DNA of 64,000 nt, taken from positions 48,467-112,466 of the forward strand of contig JAFMYY010000009.1 in the NCBI GenBank assembly GCA_017948555.1, read 5' to 3'. This document shows, in pieces, positions 54,421 through 62,533 of this stretch; within the stretch, counting starts at the first letter, position 1; each line of letters begins with the position of its first letter. Below the pieces are notes generated by a model, which saw only the letters and a list, made by a program, of their open reading frames with translations, had not been told where the DNA came from and ran no database searches. The translations under genes were made by a program, and so were the position numbers. The DNA is from Cesiribacteraceae bacterium YIM B00369. Its GTDB lineage: Bacteria > Bacteroidota > Bacteroidia > Cytophagales > Cyclobacteriaceae.

Positions 54421-56025
54421 CTACATTTTGGCCTGCATGGTTAGCCTCAGCTCTGTAACCTTCCGGTTCCGGTCGCTCTTTACCTCTTTTACTTCAATGG
54501 TATGAGGAACATTATAGAGCAGGTTCAAAAATATCCCGGGTGAATACTGTTTAGGTGTTCCATCTGTTTCATCTGTTATCCTCACCGCTCCTTCTGCAAA
54601 TTTAGCCATGGTTTCTGCTTTCCAGTCCGCACGGGCCTGACCTGAAATCCGGGGATCAGAAATTTTATTTAACTGTTCTTCAAGCTCCTCCGTTAAAACG
54701 ATTCTATTTACGCCCCCTGCCGGAGCTGAAGATGCTGCCACCGCTTTTGTTTGTGCCGTTCGTGCTTTCTGCACCCGGCTTCCGGCAGGCGGTTGTTCAG
54801 GGCCACCTGCTGCAGGCTGCGGCTGCCCCTGTAGCTGGAGGATTAAATTGGCCTGACTTTTTAAATTAACTGTATTTACGGAATCGAAATACATCAATTG
54901 CCGGTTCTTTCTCTCCAGGGCCGTATTACGCTTTGCCAGTTCATTTCTTTCTTGTTCCAGAACTTCGATAAGCATGGCATCAACATCCTTGTTTTCCTGC
55001 CCTCCTGAGGAAACCATATTCCGCAACTTCTCTTTAGGTGTTTTCAGAGGGTTATTCTGGTACTCCCAAAAAGCACTAACGATAAAAAATACCAGTACTG
55101 CAACAGCTACAAGGTAAGGCAGCACACGTTTTAACTTATTATTATCATCAGGAACTGTGTTTTCAGACAAATCCCATGAACCTGTTTCCAGGTAATGTTT
55201 CCCTTTAAGGCTGAGCTCACCGGCAGTTGGTCTTTCTGTACTTTCCTCCCGGATGCAGTCCATGAGCACCTCCTTTAAACCAGCTGAATAATGCTCAGGA
55301 AGCTTAAGCTCCCTTTCTCCTTTAACAGGAGAATTACCTTCTGATAAACTTCCGCTCCGGGTGCCGGAGCACAATTCAAATAAAACAGCTCCTAAAGCAT
55401 ATACATCCCGGGAGGGCTCAGTTTCCGGTGCTTCCCCCCGGCTTTCAGGAGGCCGGCTATCCGGAGAAGTGTTATTCGAAGATTTTAGTATTGAATCAGT
55501 AACAGGGCCTGTTGCTCCGGAGCCAGTGAGTGAATCTGCCGTTAAACCGGAAAGCACAAAATAATCAGGTCTGGAAATTAAAATATTCTCCGGCCTTACA
55601 TCCCGGTGCAAAACAGGGGGTTCCTGCCTGTGCAGTTCTTCCAATGCAGAACCTATCTGGCTCAGGACCCTTGCCACCTGCTTCTCACTGAAGGTATGGT
55701 CTTTATCGCGCAGGCTTTTTAAAGTTCCTCCATGGTAAAAAGGCAGCACCAGGTAGGCAGCATCCTCCTGCTTTGAAAAATCGAAATGATAAATTTTCAG
55801 CAGGTGGGGGTGAGAAAAATAATTGGATAGTGTAAATGCTTTCCTCAGCTGATCAACCACATTTTCCTCCAGTCCTTTTCCTGAAGCATGGATTTTCAGT
55901 ACCACAAAAGCATCATCGGCCAGCCGGTCCTTTGCTTTCCACACTTCCGTGGAGGCTTCTTCATTCAACAGTTCAATCAGCAGATACCTCCCGCCAAAAA
56001 TATTGTTCAGCTTAAATAATGCCAT
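54421..56025 (-). CDS. Membrane Ser/Thr kinase-like protein, probable pseudokinase
   Basis: A 534-residue protein from the ATG at 56025 (a longer frame adds 17 residues). N-terminal Hanks-type fold: Lys44 in VVLKIH, HRDVRPENIL at 140-149 and DVYALGAVLFEL. The glycine loop lacks glycines (LLNEEASTEV), and where active kinases have DFG the sequence is VLSGL near 157-161, so the Mg-binding Asp is missing. A membrane helix at about 315-335 leads to an extracytoplasmic part with a coiled coil and an EL/EV/RL strand pattern at the end. It likely works as a membrane scaffold or signal receiver rather than a normal kinase. It lies between PorP/SprF and the two secreted proteins. Confidence 0.75.
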   Translation of the reverse strand: MALFKLNNIFGGRYLLIELLNEEASTEVWKAKDRLADDAFVVLKIHASGKGLEENVVDQLRKAFTLSNYFSHPHLLKIYHFDFSKQEDAAYLVLPFYHGGTLKSLRDKDHTFSEKQVARVLSQIGSALEELHRQEPPVLHRDVRPENILISRPDYFVLSGLTADSLTGSGATGPVTDSILKSSNNTSPDSRPPESRGEAPETEPSRDVYALGAVLFELCSGTRSGSLSEGNSPVKGERELKLPEHYSAGLKEVLMDCIREESTERPTAGELSLKGKHYLETGSWDLSENTVPDDNNKLKRVLPYLVAVAVLVFFIVSAFWEYQNNPLKTPKEKLRNMVSSGGQENKDVDAMLIEVLEQERNELAKRNTALERKNRQLMYFDSVNTVNLKSQANLILQLQGQPQPAAGGPEQPPAGSRVQKARTAQTKAVAASSAPAGGVNRIVLTEELEEQLNKISDPRISGQARADWKAETMAKFAEGAVRITDETDGTPKQYSPGIFLNLLYNVPHTIEVKEVKSDRNRKVTELRLTMQAKM

Positions 56026-56298
56026 AAAAAATAATTTAAAATAGGTTTGATAAAGCCGAAAAACTAAAATCAGCAAAAGTCTGTTTTTAACCTTTTTTCA
56101 TCAGCTAATGGACATTCTGTGAAAAATTACCTGAACGGCTTGCAAACAGAAAGACCATTTTATGCCAAAAATTCCGCTTTATAGCTCAAACGTTAGCTGA
56201 TTAACTTCTTTAAACGAAAAAAAACAAAATGTAGTTGTAAAAAATATTTTCCTGCCACTTCCGGTTTAATATAACTTAACTACGCTTTCTGTTTTTAC

Positions 56299-57360
56299 TT
56301 ATTGCCAGGGTAATCTCTTTTTTCTCTTCCAGGGCAACCTTTTCCGGTAATTTCTCCGGTACGGATTCCTGCCTTTCTTTTCCCGGAGGGCTCTCCAGCC
56401 CAGGCTCACCTCAACAGCATTTTGCATGCTCCGCAAAGGCCTGTTACCAAAAACCATATCGTAACTAAGACCGATGATCCAATTGGGCTGCACCAGCTGT
56501 AAAGCCAGAATTCCGGTATGGTCCTGTGAATAATAAAGGCCCGCCCCCAGGTGGTTATCAGCTACATTTGCCCGTGGCTTCGTTCCTTTCCTGAACCGAA
56601 AGCCCCCCATCAGGTCGCTGACTTTATTTTCGCTTCGCCAGTACAGATCAGACACAAATTCGAAATAAGGATTGCTGATAAGCCTGAAATGTGCATAGCT
56701 CAGCAGGGCAACAGGTACAGCCTGGCTTTCACTCTCCATTAAGTAGGTAAAGCTGCCCCTGTTAACATTCGTCAGCGCCGTTCCTATGTGAATAACCGGC
56801 TCCCCGTCAAAATCGGTAAAATAATATGCAAGGCCGGCATTAGCCACGAATGCCTGGCCCGGATTATCCGGAAAATACTCCCCTGAGCTTCGGGCAGGAT
56901 CAAAACCGCCGTTTATAAACTGGTTACTGGTGGTAACCTTACTCCAGTTTAATTTCCTCCCGTAATAAGCTCCCTGAACTCCTCCCACCAGGTGGTGCCG
57001 GTAGGATATAGCTGCATCATAAAGGTAAGTAAGCATAGCTCCCGAAGTGGTAAAAAGGTAAGAAGCCCCACTCTCCTCCCTGATAAGGCTTATGCCCACT
57101 GTTCCGAAATGCGTATTTGCTCTGTCGTACAGTGGAATCTGTCCGCTGAGCAGGTAAGTTTTATAACCGTTATTTTCTTCAGAACCTTGCATGCGGTAAT
57201 GTGCAGATACCTGATAAGCATCATCCCCGGCCATGGCAGTGGGGGCGGTTAACTGAGGTGTTAACCAAAAGCCACTGAAGGAGGGCAACTGGGCAAAAGC
57301 TGCAGTACCTGCTAAAAATAAAATTACGGATATATTTGCTGTCAGCCTAAAAAATTGCAT
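56299..57360 (-). CDS. PorP/SprF-family type IX secretion outer-membrane protein
   Basis: A 353-residue outer-membrane beta-barrel protein, signal peptide about 1-23 (ending AFAQ). The PorP/SprF pattern is seen: LTPQLTAPTAMAGDDAYQV near residue 35, AGLAYYFTD in the middle, and GLSYDMVFGNRPL near 300. These proteins help the type IX system attach or export partners with type-B C-terminal domains, and the gene begins 2 bp after such a partner (57363-59183). The tail is strongly basic and unusual (KRLPWKRKKRLPW). Confidence 0.88.
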   Translation of the reverse strand: MQFFRLTANISVILFLAGTAAFAQLPSFSGFWLTPQLTAPTAMAGDDAYQVSAHYRMQGSEENNGYKTYLLSGQIPLYDRANTHFGTVGISLIREESGASYLFTTSGAMLTYLYDAAISYRHHLVGGVQGAYYGRKLNWSKVTTSNQFINGGFDPARSSGEYFPDNPGQAFVANAGLAYYFTDFDGEPVIHIGTALTNVNRGSFTYLMESESQAVPVALLSYAHFRLISNPYFEFVSDLYWRSENKVSDLMGGFRFRKGTKPRANVADNHLGAGLYYSQDHTGILALQLVQPNWIIGLSYDMVFGNRPLRSMQNAVEVSLGWRALREKKGRNPYRRNYRKRLPWKRKKRLPWQ

Positions 57361-57362
57361 GC

Positions 57363-59183
57363 CTATCTTATTAATGTAACACTTCCCTTCATCTTTCCAT
57401 CTATCAATACAGCCGAGCCATCAGAATAGCTGGCTTCCAGTAACCAGATATAAGTACCTGCTGCCTGCGGCTCTCCGTTTGCATATCCGTCCCATCCGGT
57501 TTCCGTAGCCTCCTTTACATCCATGGTTTCGTAAATCAGCCTTCCCTGCCGGTTGTATATTTTCAGGTGAACTTTCTCTACATTAGTGCAGTGCAGTAAA
57601 AAAGTGTCATTCATCCGGTCTCCGTTAGGGGAAAACAGGTTCGGTAAAAAAGCGGTGCCACCTTCCGGAATGGTATCTTCCTCTCCGGCTTCTTCCTCAA
57701 CTGTTTCTTCCCCCTCACCTGCACCGCCGGTCTGCCCCCCATCATCAGGACTCTCTTCATCAGTTTCTCCTTCTCCTTCTCCTTCTCCTTCTCCTTCTCC
57801 TTCTCCTTCTCCTTCTCCTTCTCCTTCACTCCCTGCGTTTTCCCCTTCTTCAGGGTTCTCACCTTCCTCATCAGGGAAATCAACCACCGGGTTTTCCCCG
57901 TTTTCCTCTTCCATTTCATCTATCGTAATCACTACTTTATCTGTAGCTGTTTGTCCATCATTATCAGTAACTGTAAGTACAATAGTATAAATCCCTGCAG
58001 CAAGCAATACGGCAGGACTCTCTCCTGTCGCGATCTCTATACCTGTTCCTTCAATGCTCCAGCTATAAGAAAGAATGGTACCATCATTATCTCTGCTGCC
58101 CGATCCGTTCAGCATTACTGTTACCGTTTCTCCGCTGCTAATTTCTGTCAGCGACTGATCAGGGCCTGCATCGGCCACAGGAGCCATATTCAGTGGTTCG
58201 TCCTCATTGCCTTCTGTATCCTCCCCGTGGTTGTTATCATCTTCAGTTTCGTTATCGTTCTCCTCTTCACCGGCACTTCCCCCATCATTATTTTCATTCC
58301 CGTCAGGTTCCTCTTTTTCTCCTTCCTGTATAGTAACTGCTACTGCGTCTGTATCTGTAAGCCCCCCATTGTCTGTCACTGTCAATATGATATTATGTGT
58401 CCCTGTACCTAAACGAACCGCAGGTTTCTCTCCGGTTGCAATTTCCTCCCCTTCCAATGTCCAGCTAAAGGAAAGCCGGTCATCCTTATCTTTATCTATA
58501 CTTTTCGAGCCATCCAGCCAAACTTCCTCACTTCCGTCCCCGTCACTATCAATTATTGTCTGGTCTTTTCCCGCATCAGCTACAGGTGCTCTGTTGGCCG
58601 GCTGGCTATCCTCTTCGGCATCATCATCATCTTCATCATCGTCGTCGTCGCCGTCATCTTCATCGTCGTTATCATCATCGTCGTCTTCATCATCGTCGTC
58701 TTCATCATCATGGTCGTCGTCATCATCATGGTCGTCGTCATCGTCGTCGTCATCCTCATCATCTTCATCGCCATCCTCATTATTACCACCCCCTCTCTTT
58801 TTGCCTTCTTTAATGTTTATCCTTACTTTATCAGAATCTGTAAGGCCACCATTATCTGTAACCGTTAAAATAATTGTGGTACTGCCAACAGGAAGTTCCA
58901 CTCTTGGACGCTCCCCTGTAGCCAGTTCTTCATCTGATCCTTCTATGCTCCAGCTGTATGATGTAATCCGGCCGTCATTGTCACGGCTTTTCGATCCGTC
59001 CAGCTGTACTGTTTCTTTCCCATCGTTGTCATCGTCGGTAAGTTGTTGTGTATTTCCGGCATTTGCTTTAGGTGCTTTATTTTCCGGGGGTAGCATCATC
59101 TCTGCAGGAGTTGTACCCAAAACCGGAACTATAAAAACTAAAGCCAGAAAAGAAAAGAGTAATGGATATTTACAGATATTCAT
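57363..59183 (-). CDS. Asp-rich PKD-domain surface protein with type-B T9SS sorting domain
   Basis: A 606-residue secreted protein. After the signal peptide come three PKD-like domains (for example GRITSYSWSIEGSDEE, RLSFSWTLEGEEI and GTILSYSWSIEG) joined by low-complexity acidic linkers. One linker is nearly pure Asp with some Glu, and another is a run of Gly-Glu pairs. The last 90 residues form a gliding-motility-type C-terminal domain (LPNLFSPNGDRMNDTF, LKIYNRQGRLIYE), the type-B sorting signal of the type IX system. It is probably exported with help from the PorP/SprF gene 2 bp downstream and anchored at the surface, as an adhesin or ion-binding surface protein. Confidence 0.88.
   Translation of the reverse strand: MNICKYPLLFSFLALVFIVPVLGTTPAEMMLPPENKAPKANAGNTQQLTDDDNDGKETVQLDGSKSRDNDGRITSYSWSIEGSDEELATGERPRVELPVGSTTIILTVTDNGGLTDSDKVRINIKEGKKRGGGNNEDGDEDDEDDDDDDDDHDDDDDHDDEDDDDEDDDDDNDDEDDGDDDDDEDDDDAEEDSQPANRAPVADAGKDQTIIDSDGDGSEEVWLDGSKSIDKDKDDRLSFSWTLEGEEIATGEKPAVRLGTGTHNIILTVTDNGGLTDTDAVAVTIQEGEKEEPDGNENNDGGSAGEEENDNETEDDNNHGEDTEGNEDEPLNMAPVADAGPDQSLTEISSGETVTVMLNGSGSRDNDGTILSYSWSIEGTGIEIATGESPAVLLAAGIYTIVLTVTDNDGQTATDKVVITIDEMEEENGENPVVDFPDEEGENPEEGENAGSEGEGEGEGEGEGEGEGEGEGETDEESPDDGGQTGGAGEGEETVEEEAGEEDTIPEGGTAFLPNLFSPNGDRMNDTFLLHCTNVEKVHLKIYNRQGRLIYETMDVKEATETGWDGYANGEPQAAGTYIWLLEASYSDGSAVLIDGKMKGSVTLIR
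57765..57827. repeat. Hexanucleotide tandem repeat (about 10.5 copies)
   Basis: TTCTCC repeated without interruption for 63 bp inside the surface protein gene, encoding alternating Gly-Glu on the minus strand. Six-bp units keep the frame, so slippage changes only the length of the linker. Confidence 0.9.
58618..58790. repeat. GAC/GAT-rich trinucleotide tract
   Basis: Imperfect repeats of GTC/ATC/TTC codons on the plus strand that encode the Asp-rich linker of the surface protein on the minus strand. They give misleading Ser-rich frames on the plus strand. Confidence 0.8.
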
Positions 59184-59935
59184 TTTTTAGAGGCTTAAAA
59201 TCATAACTAAAGTAAACCAACGGATAACCCTCAGGCCAAACAATCCTTTTTTCTAACCCATCCCCTGCTGATAAATAAGGTTTTCTTTCCCTCATTCTGC
59301 GTGAAAAAATTTTATGAAAAAGCAGGTATAATTGCTTATTCCTCAATAGGTAACCTAATCATCCGGAGATTAATGAAAAATATATCGGGTAACTCCCAAT
59401 TAAAAATCCAACTATCTGTAGATAACCTATAAGGCATTAATTAGTTCAGGAGCCGGAACAGCACTTTATCCGGCTGTACCCGGACAGCATAAAAAGAAAT
59501 GATACGATATAAGGTGCAGCAGGTTCAGGTGAATTTTTATTCTGGTACCAACTGATTTCAAAATAAAAAAAGTTTCCGTTTGAAATTGCAATTACGATAA
59601 ATCACTAAAAAATCACCTTCCTTGCAGAGGTATTTTTATCTGTTTTATGTACCATTTTTTTATTCCACACTCCTGAAAAAACCCTTCCGGGCAAAATCTA
59701 TACAATTCAGATAAAAACAGCTTATTTTCCCTTCTCCGGGTGCTATTCAGGTATTACATAAGGTGATAAACATCATTTTTCATATTTAAAAATATCATTA
59801 AATTACCTCAGGAAATTCCACAATTTTACGCAACAGAGCCTGTTCAAAACAGTTATTTAAGAGTGGTAAATAATATACCGGGAGCAGCATATGATCCCCT
59901 GATTACAAATGGTTTTAACTATAAAATCATGTGCC
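59184..59935. other. Long AT-rich intergenic region, no gene seen
   Basis: 752 bp between the divergent surface protein and BON gene. No open frame with a signature. Three similar short elements are present: TAGGTAACCTA (59347-59357, palindrome with one central base), GGGTAACTCCC (59387-59397) and AGATAACCT (59420-59428). They might be binding sites, but no factor can be named. Confidence 0.45.
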
Positions 59936-60730
59936 ATGAAAACAAACAGCGAAATACAGAAAGGAATCATCAATGAGCTTTACGCCGACCCCATACTGAA
60001 AAATTCAGCCTCTGAAATCGGGGTAATTGTTTATGATGGCACCGTTACCTTATGTGGCCAGGTAAACAGTTTTGCAAAAAAGACGGCTGCTGAAAACGCA
60101 GCACGGCGGGTGCAGGGAGTAAAAGTAGTGGCCATAAATATTGAAGTGATATTACCGGGAAAAAACAGGCATACCGATACTGAAATTGCCCGTGCGGTAC
60201 ACAGGGCCTTACGGTGGCACATGGCTTTGGAAGAGGAGCAGATAAAGGTGAAGGTTGAAGATGGCTGGATTCTTCTGGAAGGAAATGTGAGCAGTCTTTA
60301 CCGGAAAATGCTGGCAGAAGAAGCTCTGAAAAACCTGGCAGACATAAAAGGAGTGGTTAACCTGATTGTGGCGGATACCATAGAAGAGCCTGAGGCAGCC
60401 ACAGGTAAAATAAACAGCAGCACTTTTGATAACCCAACTTCAGCAATCAATTGTGTTATATTTCCAGGCGGTGAAGCAAAGTCAGAGTTGTACACTGTTC
60501 AGGTAAAAGGATCTGATGGTAAAGGAAATACTGAAGAAAAAGAAACCGGTAATGAGCGTGATTATTCAGACCCTGAAAAAGACATACATAATATTATTAC
60601 ATATAAAGGATTTAAAAGTAAAGACGAAGGAATTATTAAAACAGGCCCTGGCAAAAGAAAAATCAGGGGATCAGGAAATATTTTCCCCCCATTGCCATTT
60701 CCTAAACAACCTCCAAAAAAAAGGCGCTAA
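59936..60730 (+). CDS. BON-domain protein
   Basis: A 264-residue protein from the ATG at 59936 (a longer frame starts at 59909). Two BON domains: residues about 5-70 (with DGTVTLCGQVNSFAKKTAAE) and about 80-145 (DGWILLEGNVSSLYRKMLAE). BON domains bind phospholipid or other ligands at membranes and occur in stress proteins such as OsmY. There is no signal peptide, so it is probably cytoplasmic. A third BON repeat, seen in many relatives, is absent, and the remaining 110 residues are charged and low-complexity, ending in a Lys/Arg/Pro tail (FPPLPFPKQPPKKRR). The C-terminal part may be eroded or a separate extension. Confidence 0.78.
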   Translation: MKTNSEIQKGIINELYADPILKNSASEIGVIVYDGTVTLCGQVNSFAKKTAAENAARRVQGVKVVAINIEVILPGKNRHTDTEIARAVHRALRWHMALEEEQIKVKVEDGWILLEGNVSSLYRKMLAEEALKNLADIKGVVNLIVADTIEEPEAATGKINSSTFDNPTSAINCVIFPGGEAKSELYTVQVKGSDGKGNTEEKETGNERDYSDPEKDIHNIITYKGFKSKDEGIIKTGPGKRKIRGSGNIFPPLPFPKQPPKKRR

Positions 60731-60756
60731 GGAGGGCACTCCCCTCCTTAGCTTTT
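60713..60756. terminator. Bidirectional terminator between the BON gene and the antiporter
   Basis: GCTAAGGAGGG (60726-60736) pairs with CCCTCCTTAGC (60742-60752), 5-nt loop, then TTTT on the plus strand. On the minus strand the A-run at 60713-60722 provides the T-run. It lies between convergent genes and serves both. Confidence 0.8.
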
Positions 60757-60849
60757 CCATAGCCCCACCTGCTGTTTACCTTACTCCGGGGCGGTACCTG
60801 AGGAATAAAAACATCCTCAGCCCTTCCAACTCTTAAAAATCTGTCTGAG

Positions 60850-62319
60850 TTAAACTTCCACTATTTCGAGGTTTTTATAAACTTCATCCAGGCTATCTTC
60901 ATTCTCAGCTAAAACTATCAGAATATCAAAAGGCTGGAGAACAGTAGATCCGTTTGGAGTAATGTATTTTCCCTCTCTGCGGATCATGGCAATAATGGCA
61001 GTTTTCGGGAAGCCTATATTTACTATTTCTTTCCCTACTGCAGGGTTATCTTCGGGAACCATTATTTCTGCAAGTTCCGTTTTAATATTGTCAGAAAGCT
61101 CAATATCGAGAGGGGTTCTCCTTTTAGCTTTTTCAGGCACAGAAACATTCAGCCACTTCGCCACTACAGACAGAGTAGTCCCCTGCAGCAAAACGGATGT
61201 AACCGAAATAAAGAATACTATATTAAATATCATATTCGCCTTTTCCACCCCTGCAATTAAAGGATAGGTGGCAAAAACGATAGGCACAGCCCCCCTTAAT
61301 CCTACCCAGGAAATAAATAATTTTTCCTTATTTTTTAATTTGAAGAAAGAAAGACTTGCGTACACACTGATTGGTCTGGCTATAAAAATCATAAACAAGG
61401 ATATCAGGAGCCCTATTCCGATTACAGGAATAATTTGCGATGGGTAAACAAGCAACCCAAGGGTAAGAAAAACAACGATCTGCATGAGCCATGCTATACC
61501 ATCAAAAAACCGCATAATGGTTTTTTTATGTATAAAATCATGATTTCCTATATAAACCGACGCAAGGTATATAGCAAGGAAGCCGTTCCCGCCAATAGAA
61601 TCTGTAAAGGAAAAGGTAAAGCCCATAAGGGCGATCACCAGCACAGGGTAAAGCCCTTCAAAATCAAGTTTCAGCTTATTAATTACCAGTATACTCAGTT
61701 TACCCATTCCAAGCCCCACAATTGCCCCGAAAGCTACCTGTAGCAGGAAATTGGGTAATATGGAGATAAAACTTTGATCCTGGTTAATGACCAGCGAGGT
61801 TAGCGTGACTGTAAGGAAGTAAGCCATAGGGTCGTTACTCCCGCTTTCCAGCTCCAGGGTAGGGCGGATATTTTTTTTGAGGCCTACACTTTTTGCTCTC
61901 AGGATTGAAAATACTGCTGCGGCATCGGTAGATGATACAATTGCCCCTAAAAGCAGGCCTTCAAGGAAGCTGAATGCGGTAATTCCCCAGATAAAAGCTC
62001 CCACAATTAATGTAGTTAAAAAAACGCCCAGAGTGGAAAGCAGGATTCCCCTCCCTAAAACAGGTTTAATATAGCTCCATTTGGTATCCAGGCCACCGGA
62101 AAACAGGATAAAGTTAAGTGCCAGCACCCCAATAAACTGCGCAGTAACAGGATTATCGAACTGAATCTTCCCGACTCCTTCCGAACCTGCCAGCATACCT
62201 ACCACAAGGAAGAAAATAAGGGTGGGAACACCAAAACGATAAGAGGTTTTTCCTGCCAGAATACTGATAAAAAGAAGAATAGATCCTATGAGGAGTATGT
62301 TCTCTATTGTTAAAATCAT
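60850..62319 (-). CDS. K+/H+ antiporter of the NhaP2/CvrA type
   Basis: A 489-residue cation-proton antiporter with about 12-13 membrane helices. Family motifs: FGVPTLIFFLVVGMLAGSEG near residue 30, SSTDAAAVFSILRAK near 130 and LELESGSNDPMAYFLT near 155 with the acidic residue of the transport site. The last 80 residues form a cytosolic TrkA_C/RCK-C-like domain (FPKTAIIAMIRREGKYITPN), which in this family senses ligands or voltage/osmotic state. It extrudes K+ (or other cations) in exchange for protons and protects against K+ or osmotic stress. Monocistronic. Confidence 0.9.
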   Translation of the reverse strand: MILTIENILLIGSILLFISILAGKTSYRFGVPTLIFFLVVGMLAGSEGVGKIQFDNPVTAQFIGVLALNFILFSGGLDTKWSYIKPVLGRGILLSTLGVFLTTLIVGAFIWGITAFSFLEGLLLGAIVSSTDAAAVFSILRAKSVGLKKNIRPTLELESGSNDPMAYFLTVTLTSLVINQDQSFISILPNFLLQVAFGAIVGLGMGKLSILVINKLKLDFEGLYPVLVIALMGFTFSFTDSIGGNGFLAIYLASVYIGNHDFIHKKTIMRFFDGIAWLMQIVVFLTLGLLVYPSQIIPVIGIGLLISLFMIFIARPISVYASLSFFKLKNKEKLFISWVGLRGAVPIVFATYPLIAGVEKANMIFNIVFFISVTSVLLQGTTLSVVAKWLNVSVPEKAKRRTPLDIELSDNIKTELAEIMVPEDNPAVGKEIVNIGFPKTAIIAMIRREGKYITPNGSTVLQPFDILIVLAENEDSLDEVYKNLEIVEV

Positions 62320-62383
62320 TAATAATTATCTTGTTTATATGATGGAAATTATACAACTGTTTTGCCTGCTAAAAGATTAAGCA

Positions 62384-62404
62384 GATAAGGAAAAATCCCT
62401 TATC
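62384..62404. promoter_or_regulatory. Inverted repeat upstream of the PAS sensor gene
   Basis: GATAAGG (62384-62390) and CCTTATC (62398-62404) with a 7-bp spacer. It lies 130 bp before the sensor gene start and 65 bp from the divergent antiporter gene start. It is similar in base content to the TAAGGG/CCCTTA dyads at 8894 and 15214. Confidence 0.4.
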
Positions 62405-62533
62405 CCGGCATTACCTTAAGCAAAAAAATGGTATTTAATCCAAAAGCATTGTAATTTGAAAACTGAAAAAAATGCAGGCTTAAAATCCTTAATTTCCTCA
62501 GAACTTTTAACTTACTTATATAGTTTGTTTCCC

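Noticed and set aside
57765-57827. CRISPR-like or satellite repeat
   Set aside because: Pure contiguous hexamers inside a coding sequence without spacers.
58207-59190. 327-codon Ser-rich plus-strand ORF (and 57586-57990)
   Set aside because: Complement of the Asp/Glu repeats of the surface protein; Ser/Pro-rich composition is an artefact.
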